From positions 211,267 through 275,266 of the forward strand of contig JAIQDT010003815.1 in NCBI GenBank assembly GCA_021521415.1: DNA of 64,000 nt. Direction: 5' to 3'. A program made the position numbers and the translations under genes. The notes beneath the pieces were generated by a model. The model made no database searches. It was given only the letters and a program-made list of their open reading frames with translations, and had not been told where the DNA came from. This DNA is from Bidens hawaiensis (lineage: Eukaryota > Streptophyta > Magnoliopsida > Asterales > Asteraceae). Shown here in pieces: positions 31,471 through 42,869 of this stretch. Position 1 is the stretch's first letter. Every line of letters begins with the position of its first letter.

Positions 31471-33112
31471 CTACAAAATTTAACAAAGTTTTATTTAGTA
31501 TTATAAACAATTTAATTATTAATACCCTTTTATTCCAAATTTTAAAATAATAATTAAATTCTAGAATCCAACGATAAATCAAATTTCGGTTAGGTGACCT
31601 TTATCCCGTTATTTGATTTAACAAGGTAGTCAACCTTGACGATTGCAACCCTTTGCAACTTCTAGAGGTATGGGACCATTCGAAATCCTTATTTCGTGTT
31701 GGCATGTTTATCCCATCAACACCATTGGACCCCATGCTTAGGTGACCTTTATCACATGGTTTCCAATTCAAGTCGTCCTTCTTGTAAAAACATGTAAGAT
31801 TAACATACAAGTGGTTAGGTGACCTTTATCCCACAAATATGTTAATATTACCTTAAGTATATTAGTTTGCTCTAAAATGGTTAGGTGACCTTTATCCCAT
31901 TTAAAGTTTCCTAATACGTTAAGTGTCTTACAAAAGGATGGTGTTAGACTTGTTTCCTTGGTAATTTTGAAAAAGGGATTTTTAAGTTTTCCAATATTCT
32001 AGTTTGAAAAAACATTATGCCATATCCTAACATGCATTTAGTAATATGGCGATTTTGAAAACCAATTTTCAAGGTTCAAGTTATAATAAAACCAATTTTA
32101 TTATATGTGAGTAATCGCTTAGTTTTAATAAACCCATTTAATTAAACTAATTGACGCGATATTACCAAATATATATTAGAACCCTTTTTATGCTTGTTGT
32201 CGTTCCTATGTGACGGTTTGGATATCCTAATATCTATCAACCACACATTACATAAAGTAAAACAAACAACCAAGCATACACATGCAAAATATAGTCATAA
32301 CCGAGAACCGCTAAGTTTGACCATACTTGTTAGCCGAAACAAGTATGGGTCATAAGTCACACCTAAGGGACAAAACATGACACAAGGATGGAATGTTGAC
32401 TCCCACTTGATCTTGCATCCAAATGCTTCAAGTATTCTTTCAAAGTTGTTGAGTTCTTGTTGGGCTTGTTAATGGGCTCCAAACTTCCAAAAGTCTTCTT
32501 GGGCCCAAGAGTGAAATTTGTGGGCCTAATGGGCTTGAATCCCATGATGGGCCGGTGAGGCCCAACAAGCCCAAAATTTTGGTCCAAGGCCCAAATCCAC
32601 CAATTCTTGCATCTTCAAATTTTACAAAATGTATCCTAATACATATTTTTCTAAAAAAAAAGAAAATGCAACTAATCTACTTATTACATACCAACTTATG
32701 AATAAATAAATTACACAAGCCAAAATTATGAATTATTACAACCATATTGAATAATAAACATAATCAACATACACAAACAACAATCAACACATCCAAGGTC
32801 TAGGTTTCGGTTATGACACATCCAAACATACCAAATGTTCTAAGCATGCAACCTAAGCAACCAATGCCCCAAAAAAAAATCAAAGGGATTCGGCCCCCCC
32901 CCCAAAGAAGCTACGGCCCAAAACCCCCCCCCCCCCAAAATTTTGCAATTTTGATATTCCAACATGCAAATGTTTAATGGTTTCCTAAGATCTTTCCATG
33001 CATGTCAAGATCTTACAAAACCATGAGGGGTAAAATCCACCAAAATTTCGGACCCCTTTTTCACCCATGAAAAACCCGAAATCTATGAACATGCAAGGAG
33101 CATAAGTCCTTG
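31471..33112 (-). other. Copia 5' leader
   Basis: A 1.6-kb untranslated leader between primer site and gag ATG. It holds four copies of TTAGGTGACCTTTATCCCA (31588, 31738, 31813, 31879), a cluster of TGGGCC/TGGGCT motifs (32455-32595) and two long C runs (32894-32903 and 32924-32936) that are G runs in the RNA. Confidence 0.7.
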
Positions 33113-33132
33113 TAACCGGCTCTTGATGCCAT
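33113..33132 (-). other. Copia primer-binding site
   Basis: Directly inside the right LTR the minus strand reads ATGGCATCAAGAGCCGG, similar to the initiator-Met tRNA complement TGGTATCAGAGCC used by most plant elements. Confidence 0.65.
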
Positions 33133-33677
33133 TGTTGGGTTTTATACAAGTTTATCAAAGTCAAGTTAACCACATTTAACTAGAAAACGCAACGGAAGCT
33201 TATATTTTAAAACTTGTTATTGAACATACCATTATGTAAAACTAAAACCCAAAGCCAAGGATCAATATTACAAGAACAAAAATGCTCACATAATGTAAAT
33301 GTACCTCTTTTTACCTTTAGAAGAAGATGTAGGTGGATGAAGATGATGATGTCTTCAAATGGCAAGGTTGCAAGTAGAAACCCTCAAGCTTTTGATACCC
33401 CAAGCTTTAATCAACAACACCAACTTGTTGCTAGGATTTTAAACACCAAAAGAAGCTCACACAAACTCCTTTTTCTGCCCACTTGAGCCGTGGGTATGAG
33501 AGAGAGGTAGAGGGAGTTTTCTTTGCACTTGAAATTCAAAATTGATGGATACCTTTTGCATGTCTTGGATGGAGGTAATAATAAAGAGATCACATGGACC
33601 CAAAAGGAAGGAAGGCATATTGATTGGACCAAAAAACCCCACCCACATGGGGTGGCCGTTTTTTTGTTATTTCCCTT

Positions 33678-33711
<34 letters not shown>

Positions 33712-34047
33712 TATTTTGTTTTAACATTTAAAACATCTCCATCTCCATTCATTTTATAAAACTCACTTATATAAAATGTACATACATATATATATAATTA
33801 TTTAACCAATTAAATAATTAATTTATATAAACAAATTATCCAAATAATTTATTTAAATCCTCAAGTGTGTTTGTTTAGAAAACCAATTTTCTAAACGCGT
33901 AGTGTTCGGTATTCGTTTAAATGATCAAATCATTAAAAGAATACATTTGGTGTTGTCTAGCTTGTTATTGGGTATGACCCGACTTGGATCAAACACAGTT
34001 AGCCACATTAATATAAATATGTGTCTCGGGCATACGTAATTCCAACA
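33133..34047 (-). repeat. Copia 5' LTR (915 bp)
   Basis: Same sequence as 25778-26692 apart from the poly-T/ATT tract. It is followed by TSD ATTTG. Confidence 0.95.
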
Positions 34048-34052
34048 ATTTG

Positions 34053-34469
34053 CTCCCATTTCCATTCGGGAATTTCCGGTTGTTGTAACATTCCCGAGGG
34101 TTTCTGGTGCTCCGCCTTAACTCTCGCACACGTCGTACACTTGCCGACGTATGTGGCTACATCCTTTTTCATACCTGGCCACCAGTAAAATTCTTTCACA
34201 TCCTTGTACATTTTATCTGACCCCGGATGTATGGAATATTTCGATCTATGCGCTTCGTCCATGATTACTTCACGAAGGTCATGGAGGGTCGGGATCCAAA
34301 CACGATCTTTGAAATAGAGAATTTCGTCCACGCGCTGTTCGAAATTTTTCTCGTTGCCGTAAAGTTCCTCCTTTTCCAATTGTTCCTCTTTCAACGTCTC
34401 ACGTTGAGCGACTCGAATCAGATCCGAAAAGTTCGACTGGACTATCATCCCCAACGCCCTCATTCGCAA
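34053..34469 (-). pseudogene. Gypsy 1 integrase zinc domain and RNase H end
   Basis: Reads [20 protein letters not shown], a Glu-rich linker, then the HHCC domain [20 protein letters not shown] and [18 protein letters not shown], ending EWKWEQI at the copia insertion. Both His and both Cys are present. The RNase H part just upstream on the coding strand (34470-34900) is broken by stops. Confidence 0.8.
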
Positions 34470-34954
34470 TGGCTTAACCCGATCTTTCCTACTAAAGGCA
34501 TCGGTTACGACGTTAGCCCTGCCGGGTGGTAACGGATGTCACAGTCGTAATTGTTTAACAACTCAACCCATCTTCGTTGCCTCATATTTAGTTCTTTCTG
34601 ATCGAATATGTGATGCAAACTTTTATGATCGGTGAAGATGGTGCACTTCGTATCGTAGAGACAATGTCTCCATATTTTAAGTGCATAGATAACCGCTCCC
34701 AGTTCTAAGTCGTGAGTAGTGTAATCTTACTAGTGTACTTTTAACTGTCGGGAAGTATAGGCTATGACCTTATTATACTGCGTCAACACGCATCCTAATC
34801 CTCTACGCGACGCGTCACAATACACGACAGAACCATCGTCTCCATCGGGGAGACTTAAAATCGGCGCTTGGTACAATTTTAACGGTTTCTATCTTATTTG
34901 GATCTTTGCGTAATCCTTGTTGCTTTACAACATGACCAAGGGATTATGCCCTCT

Positions 34955-35314
34955 TTATTCAAAATCACATTTCGAAAACTTCGCGTATAGCTCATCTTGC
35001 TTTAACACTTCCATAATTTTCCTTAAACGTCGTTCGTGCTCTTCCTTATGTTGCAAATATATCAAAATATTATCAATGAATGCTATGACAAATTTGTCAA
35101 AATAAAGTTTACAGACCCGGTTCATGAGTTCCATGAACACTGCCGGCACATTTGTTAGCCTGAACGGCATGAATAAGAATTCACAATGGCCGTACGAGTC
35201 CGAAACGCTGTTGTTGCAACGACCCCTTCTTGGATTTCTCATTTGGTGATAACTATAGCTAAGATCAATTTTTCTAAAGATAAATCGCCCTTTACAGTAG
35301 GTTAAACAGATCAT
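34955..35314 (-). pseudogene. Gypsy 1 reverse transcriptase fragment, catalytic motif changed
   Basis: [37 protein letters not shown] and [20 protein letters not shown] identify a gypsy RT. The active-site motif reads FIDN (about 35070-35082) where FIDD is needed, and frames before and after are broken, so this RT cannot work. Gypsy 2 keeps FIDD at the same place. Confidence 0.8.
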
Positions 35315-38300
35315 TTACTTCGAAGAAGTGGATACCTATTCTTGATCGTCACTTTATTCAATTCTCCCTACTCGATACATATCCTAACACTTCCGTCCTT
35401 CATTTCCCAAATACACCGGTGCACCCCATGGCGACTAACTAGGTCGTATACAACCTTTATCCAATAATTCTTGCATTTCAGTTGGCGCAAGTCGGTAAGA
35501 TGCTTTAGCAACAGGGCCAGCTTGAGGTATTAAATCGATTCAGAATTCGACCTGTCGGGTTGGCGGTAATCCAGGAAGTTCTTCTGGGAAAACTTGTGGA
35601 AATTCGCGTACCACCGGGATATCTTCTGTATGTTTTCTTTTAAATACTTTGGCAATCGCGTTTGTTAAATACACCACGTCTTCCTGTCGTAAATATTATA
35701 ACATCTCAAGATGAGATTAGAGTGGTAACATAATACCGTACACTTTTCTCTGTATCTAATCGCTTGATCGACCAAAAGAGAGCTTCTAATCATCTTCTTG
35801 TCCTATTTGATCTCAGCTTCATGTTGAGTTAGCCAATCCACGTTAACTATTACGTCACAACTTCTTAACTTTACTGGTCATAGGTTAATAAGGGAAGGTT
35901 AATCGTTCAGAATAATAGGACAATTCCGAACAATTTAATTAACCATTAGGGATTTACCGTTAGCGATTTTACCGTGTGGGGTTTTATAGTTTCACTAATC
36001 GGTATCTTTCCAATTGGTAGGTGGTTAGCAGGAACTAACTTCTATCGACGACCGTAAAAATACCACTGAAGCCTATTGATTTAAAATTACAACGTACTTA
36101 ATACCACTTTTGGATCATGACGTGCTTTATTTGAATTACTCACAAAAGCACGGCTCCTTGCTTGTTCAGAGGTTGATGCTTGTCATGAGGTTCATCTTCC
36201 AACAACACCTTGGTTCATTTTGGGCAATTTCTCTTGAAACGTTCTGTACTGCCACATTCATAGCAAGTACAACTGTTTGGCATAATTTGATTTCTTTGGA
36301 TGGATTGTTATTGAAGTTGTTGGGTTCGGAGTGGTTGTACACGAATGGGTTGGGGTTGTCGGTTCACAGGGCTTCACTTGGTTCTACAATTGTGGCATTA
36401 CATCCATCTTTACCATACCTGTGGCCTACTATCACCCGACATTCTTCTTTCTGCCGATAACTATATTTTCCACATTTAAGGAAGGACCCTTTATGCGGTT
36501 CATGTTTTCACACCAGAACTAGTCTTAGTATAATTCTGGGTTGTAGGACATACCTACTTATTCACAAGTCTATCTTGCACTATACCTTAATCATTTCCCT
36601 TCTTTAACACTCGACGTTTCACCTAACGTCCTTCCATTTCGCTTCCCATAGAATCAGATATATCAATGCTGGCTTGTGACACAACCCTTCCAAAGGTTGT
36701 ATATTTTACAGGGTTGACTATATTCCTTATCGATGGAGTTAGCTCCCAATATAGCGCTCACTTCGCTTAATTTCAGGAGTAATTAGCCAAGTTACCAGAC
36801 ATGACAATTCCTTCAAACGATTAGCGTGTTCTAAGTGATCAGCACACAACATTTCTATTTTTCATATCTCAGTTTCCAATCTCTGAATTTAATTACTCGA
36901 ATAAAAGTGCTCTAGCACAAGAATTTTAAATCCTGACCATATCATCTGAGCAATAATTTTCTAACTATAATTTTGTACCATCGTGTTCCATCACGATACA
37001 ACATAATCTACCAACATATCTGTAGCATACATCACTACACAATGTTCTAGACTCTTACTAATATCCTTAACCATTTCGATCTTTTCTATCCACTCGCTAA
37101 TCTCTTCCTCCCTTTACCATCAGTAAACTATTAATAATCCCCTTAACACAACCGATAAACATATCCTTCATACCGGATCTAATTCATTACGACTACTATT
37201 CATGTTTAGTTTATAACTAATACTTGTAATCATAATAGTATTCGGTGGAACATTATCACTTTTAGTAATACCACCAAGAATTGAAATATTCATATTCATG
37301 TGATTGCTCGATCTACAATCTTGCGATCACATTTGTATCAACACTAGCAGTGATCTGTGATACGACATTCGGTATCATCATCTGCTATCTTTGAGCAATC
37401 AACTGAATCATATCAATCTCCATCATTGGAGTTACTCTTTTTATGTCATTCTGCCGTACTCATCCCGTACGCAGTAATCAATATTAATCTCACCGTATGA
37501 CTCGTTACCAGTCAATCATAACAGCAGGTACACATACACACCAAATATTATCATATATATTACACATACCGGCATCTAGTATAAATATATGTCCCACAAA
37601 TATAATAACATACGGACTTAACCTGACGTCGGTTAACTTTTAAATACGTTTCATAACCCTTGTCACTGACTGACATAGAGATCTTCTCAACAAAGATCAA
37701 TGTTTAATATGCTTGATTTCAATATCCGTCTGCATGTCAGCATAACCGATACATGCTCACTGTGAGCACCAAACGATTACATACCACAGAGTTATAATAT
37801 CCGTGTTTATTCGTATATCCGGCATACACAGTATACCTCCTACGAACAAACAACCAACTATGCTATAATGACTCCAACACTTCTTTGTGTATAGGTAATC
37901 ATTCTATTCGAGCATACATGGGTGTAAACATCTAACGGATGTAAGGATAACATAGGAAGTTATTAGAATAGGCGGTACCAGTGTTGGTAGGGTATGGGAT
38001 TTATCAATTTTTTTGGTTGGGAGTGACGGTTACTAGACATTTCTGGTTAATGTCAAACGGGAGATTTGATTTGGTACCATCATAACTATAACCCGATAAG
38101 TCCGACTTATCACCAACCGATGCTCTAGAAATTTCAGCATCCTCGGTACTTTTTATTATCACATCCCCCGGTTCCTTATCCGGGTCTTATTTCCCAATAC
38201 TTGAACCCACAAGATATGCACACGTATATATATATATATATATACACATTAGCACATATAAATAATATTATATACTGTACACTTATGTTGCCATTTTTAC

Positions 38301-38505
38301 CTATTAATGTACCCCGTGACTTCCCCTGAATTCCCTTGTGCGGACAAGTCTGTTATTATGTTCCGGACCATAATAACCCACTTGTCCATCCAAGTTCATC
38401 CCGATCTCGTCACAATAAATTATTAGTTGATATTCAGATCCTATAATACTTGAGCTACTGGTTATATTTTAGGTATCTTTTAAAGACATCCTAATTCTTT
38501 TATAA
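35315..38505 (-). pseudogene. Gypsy 1 decayed gag and leader
   Basis: No long frame survives. A gag zinc knuckle is readable at 36223-36270 as CYECGSTERFKRNC: the spacing is right but the His is Arg. The same change is in gypsy 2 (about 48830). The rest, including an (AT)n run near 38226-38245, matches 48700-51400 of gypsy 2 closely. Plus-strand frames here (for example 36110-36460) are not genes. Confidence 0.7.
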
Positions 38506-38526
38506 CCAATGGCTCTGATACCCAGT
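38506..38526 (-). other. Gypsy 1 primer-binding site
   Basis: The minus strand reads TGGGTATCAGAGCCATTGG next to the right LTR, matching the initiator-Met tRNA complement apart from one extra G. Confidence 0.85.
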
Positions 38527-38528
38527 TC

Positions 38529-39991
38529 TGTAACACCCCGTAACCGCAGCGGAAACGTACACGGGATGCAACAGACAAATCTGATATCAACAACATTGCT
38601 TATAAAGAAAATACCACTACATTAATTTATATCATATTACAATGTTGCTAATTCGTTACTGTCTAGGTGTTACACACGAGTTTTACCGATAAGACATTAA
38701 TATATTCATTACAAAATATAGATCAGCAAGCTTCCAACAAGTAGCACAGATCATTAAGCATCTATCAATCATTCCAACTTGGGCATACCTAGAAAACATG
38801 TAAGAAAACGGGTCAACTACAAATAGTTGGTGAGTTTCACTAATTTAAATAAACACTGACAGATCATTTTAATAACCATTTATTAAACAATGTAATTATG
38901 CGGGGAACTATGTTTCCTCAGAACATTTATAACCTCTGGGAACTAAGTTACCCCAGAACAATAATAACCGCTGGGAACTATGTTACCCCAGAACAATAAT
39001 AACCGCTGGGAACTATGTTACCCCAGAACAAATATAACCTCTGGGAACTATGTTAACCCAGAACAATAATAACCGCTGGGAACTATGTTACCCCAGAACA
39101 AATATAACCTCTGGGAACTATGTTACCCCAGAACAATAATCACCTCTGGGAACTATGTTACCCCAGAACAATAATAACCTCTGGGAACTATGTTACCCCA
39201 GAACAATAATCACCTCTGGGAACTATGTTACCCCAGAACAATAATAATAACCTCTGGGAACTATGTTACCCCAGAACAATAATCACCTCTGGGAACTATG
39301 TTACCCCAGAACAATCATAATAACCTCTGGGAACTATGTTACCCCAGAACAATAATCACCTCTGGGAACTATGTTACCCCAGAACAAATATAACCTCTGG
39401 GAACTATGTTACCCCAGAACAATAATAACCGCTGGGAACTATGTTACCCCAGAACAATCCCACACGATAAACAATTTATATATTCTATGCATCAAACCAT
39501 ATATATATATAAATATACAAGTGTTTCCATACGATCGGTATGTACTTAAATATTTTAACAAAGACATGTTTTCCGCCCCGGGAAAGTATTTAAAACAGTT
39601 CAGTAAAAGGGGCTCGTGAAAACTCACCTTGTGAGTTGTGATCAATGAGCGTCAAACAATGCAAAAATCCCGAGGAACTACCGGCCTAGATATGACCTAG
39701 CACGTAATATATGATTTTAATGTCACGTGAAAAATATTGTTGAACAAGTCCGCTTATGTAACGTGTTCACCCAACTAGTTAAACTTATTTCATTTGCGTT
39801 TCATTTTACTAAACGTGAGTCGGCAACCTGGTAATGATATGTCTTAGGATTACACAAAAGCGTGTATTTATATAAAATACATATATTTATAAATATAGAT
39901 GATATAAAATATCTTAGAATTCTTGTATGAAAAATGCTCGGTTCATAAAATAAATTAATATCTTAACCCAGGTCGTAACTTGACTCCATTG

Positions 39992-40052
<61 letters not shown>

Positions 40053-40114
40053 ATCAGAAAACAACTCCTGTGCATATAAAAAATATCTGTTATATTTCCC
40101 CACACACATATATA

Positions 40115-40146
<32 letters not shown>

Positions 40147-41970
40147 CAGGTTCTGTAAGCCCAACATTACTTATATATCTTTTTCCAAATCATTATTCTA
40201 ATATTTTCAAGATCACTTTAAGTAAAATATATACTTGTTATATTTCTTCCGAAATTTAAAGCATCACAGCTAGTTTGTCTATATCTCATAAAATGTACTT
40301 TTATATAAGAATGAGTTTATTCAAAATGTAACTTTCAATAATCTAATAATAAGTTTTAACAAGATATACACTACTTGGGTGAACTTCATGTACTTAACAA
40401 CTTGTATTTTTTTTTTTTTTTATAAAGTTAATTAGTAGAGTAAGTACTCACTTAATCACCGATGATGGTTAACGAAGAAAAGAAACTTAAAACTTCAAAT
40501 ACTTGCAACACCAACTTAATCTTCCCTTCACTTGCATAAACTTAGAAAGGCTTGTATAGATGAGTGTGGGTGGATACGCATGTGTGTGTTTTGGTTTCAA
40601 GAAAAGAGATGATAGGGAGAAAGTGTATTTTGTATTGTGTTGTGTTTGTTTGATCTTGCAAAATGTATGTGCGGATTACATAGAATGCAAGGGGTAAATC
40701 ATAGCCACTCCTTTTCATTTAAAATAATAAGGATGGTTGCGTTTGAGTGGAGTGTAAGTAACATTCAAGAAAATAGAAACAAAATAGAAGTATGGACCAA
40801 AGATGTATGATGGATGTGATGAATTTGGATTTTGTTTGATTTAAGATCTTTGAATATTAGTCCTTTGTACTATTTTATCTAGTTTTCAATGGCCACAACC
40901 AATAAAGAAGGAAAGGTGGTGGAGTGTATGGTGGGTTACGGTTCAAAACAAAAAAAAGTTGTGGGAGTTTTAATGCTAATTAATGGCATTTAGGACCTCA
41001 CTTTTATTTGTAAAAATGTTGTTAAATACAAGCCTAGTAGTATAAAATACATGTATAAGTACTTTTCTATCACTTATATACATAAGTATATACATAGGTA
41101 CACATAAGTGACATTTTGCTAAATGTCATCTGTTATAAAATTGTTTTTGTGTGTATGTATATTATGAACCATTGATCTCTCTATCATTATATGAATATGA
41201 ACCAGTGATCACTCAGTCACTTTACAAATATGAACTAGTGATCTCCCTGTCACTAAATGTTTATGTAAAAGGGCACACGTAATGAATCAACTATGAATGA
41301 TCAAATGAACAACGCATTTACTCTAGTATGCTTACATATCGTAAATATGATTAAACAATATTAACAGTCATATGGATGTTGACTTTTTGACCGGTTGTCA
41401 CAATGAAATACTGGGAAAGGGTGCATACAAGCTAAAAAAATTGGATGGCACTCCTGCTCCCAGGAGTTGGAACGTCGCACAACTGCGAAGGTGTTATATT
41501 TAGAAATATGAATTTTCCTTTCAGGCCCGCATGCCTCTTTACTGGCTTGCGTGCCTGCTATTTCGATCTGCGTACCGGATTTCGTTATTTTGAACTGATG
41601 TTAATACGAATATAGTTGACGCGCAATTATCCATTTTTAAATTTTTAGAAATTTAGTTCATGTACGGATAGGCCTGCTTGCCAATACTTATCCTAATCCT
41701 ATATTTTGGATACATAACGGATTTAGCTCACACACATTTATATTGTAATCATACATGACAAAAATGTAATCCCGATTCGTTCGGGTTTCAATAATCGTTC
41801 ATCGGTTAATCGTAATTCCAATACGATTAGCTATACATTCGAGTATAATTCGTACTGTGAATCTCATATATACTCGTATAAACGTACTATAACTCATATA
41901 ATTAGTATTAAATAACACGTAAATAGTATATTCCGGCTAGGGTATACCTGGATTTGCCGGAATCGTTACA
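38529..41970 (-). repeat. 5' LTR of gypsy element 1 (3,442 bp)
   Basis: Nearly identical to 21191-24670. It has a longer (AT)n run (about 40004-40049), one array unit with TTAACCCA, and a 58-bp deletion after CAGGTT near 40150. The predicted intron is 38789-39627, with the same donor, branch and acceptor as in the left copy. Confidence 0.92.
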
Positions 41971-41975
41971 GATCC

Positions 41976-42869
41976 TTTTGCTTCAGGAGTTCGATTTAGA
42001 AATTAAAGATAAGAGAGGAACTGAAAATGTCGTCGCTGACCACTTGTCACGACTAGAAAATTCTGACTTGGACAGGACGCGGAAACAGGGGATTGGTGAT
42101 GATTTCCTGGGTGAGACTTTATTGTATGTAAAGGCGAGTGATGAGGGGTTTCCATGGTTTGCTGATTTTGCGAATTATCTATCCTCTGGTGAGTTAGTTC
42201 TCGGACTGACATATCAGCAAAAGAAGTTCTTTGCAGATATCAAGTTTTAAATTTGAGAGGATCCGTACTTATTCCGTATTGGCTCGGATCAGGTGATTCG
42301 AAGATGTGTTTTTGGTGATGAAGCTCGTAGTATTCTTCGACATTGTCATGAAGGCCCGACTGGTGGCCATTTTGGTGCGACTTATACCGCCAAACGCGTG
42401 TTCGATGCGGGATTCTATTGGTCGACTATTTTTCGTGATGCGCATGATTTTTTCGTTCGTGTGACGCGTGTCAGAGAGCCGGTAACATCTCATCCCGAAA
42501 TGAGATGCCCCAAAACCATATCCAGGTGGTTGAGATATTTGATATATGGGGCATTGATTTTATGGGTCTGTTTCCTATGTCTAGAGAAAACCGATACATT
42601 CTCGTTGTCGTCGATTACGTGTCCAAATGGGTGGAGGCTCAAGCCTTACCTAGAAATGACGCGCGAGTTGTAGTGGGATTCCTTCGAAAACTCTTTGCTC
42701 GATTCGGTACTCCTAAGGCCCTAATCAGTGATCGGGGTACCCACTTTTGTAATGCTCAGATGGATAAGGTTCTGAAACGTTATGGGGTCACTCATCGACT
42801 TTCTACAGCCTACCATCCTCAGACTAGTGGTCAAGTGGAAAACACCAATCGTGGCATCAAGAGGATCTT
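41976..42869 (+). pseudogene. Athila-like pol, fragment 2 (RNase H end and integrase start)
   Basis: It continues fragment 1: LLLQEFDLEIKDKRGTENVV, ADHLSRL, a stop near 42250, the integrase zinc region [20 protein letters not shown], a frame change near 42470-42510, then [40 protein letters not shown] and [20 protein letters not shown]. The catalytic Asp, Asp and Glu are all visible. The second Cys pair of the zinc domain is only partly readable. It is cut at the ATCTT target site of gypsy 2. Confidence 0.85.

Larger units (their letters stand above)
25778..34047 (-). mobile_element. Nested copia element (8,270 bp), nearly intact
   Basis: Both LTRs are 915 bp (25778-26692 and 33133-34047), flanked by TSD ATTTG (25773-25777 and 34048-34052). 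The only LTR difference I see is in the poly-T/ATT tract, so this is the youngest insertion in the window. It has a primer-binding site, a polypurine tract, a long leader and a single gag-pol reading frame with one +1 frameshift. It interrupts the gypsy 1 integrase between EWKWEQI and DFVTHLP. Confidence 0.95.
21191..41970 (-). mobile_element. Gypsy element 1 (Tekay/Del-like), 20.8 kb including a nested copia
   Basis: Bounded by GATCC at 21186-21190 and 41971-41975. LTRs are 21191-24670 and 38529-41970. The minus orientation follows from the primer-binding site next to the right LTR and the polypurine tract next to the left LTR. It lies in the RNase H/integrase junction of the Athila element, which reads on cleanly across it. 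The interior is decayed in gag and RT, but the integrase is intact apart from the nested copia. The LTR pair is nearly identical by eye (array differences, AT-run length, one 58-bp deletion), so the insertion is fairly recent. Confidence 0.92.

Noticed and set aside
32881..32936. Long C runs as a gene feature
   Set aside because: Likely slippage-prone simple sequence and possible sequencing error; kept only as a minor note on leader RNA.
36110..36460. Plus-strand open frame of 116 codons in gypsy 1
   Set aside because: It is the reverse of the decayed gag region with the zinc knuckle on the minus strand; the same shadow occurs in gypsy 2 at 48810-49061.
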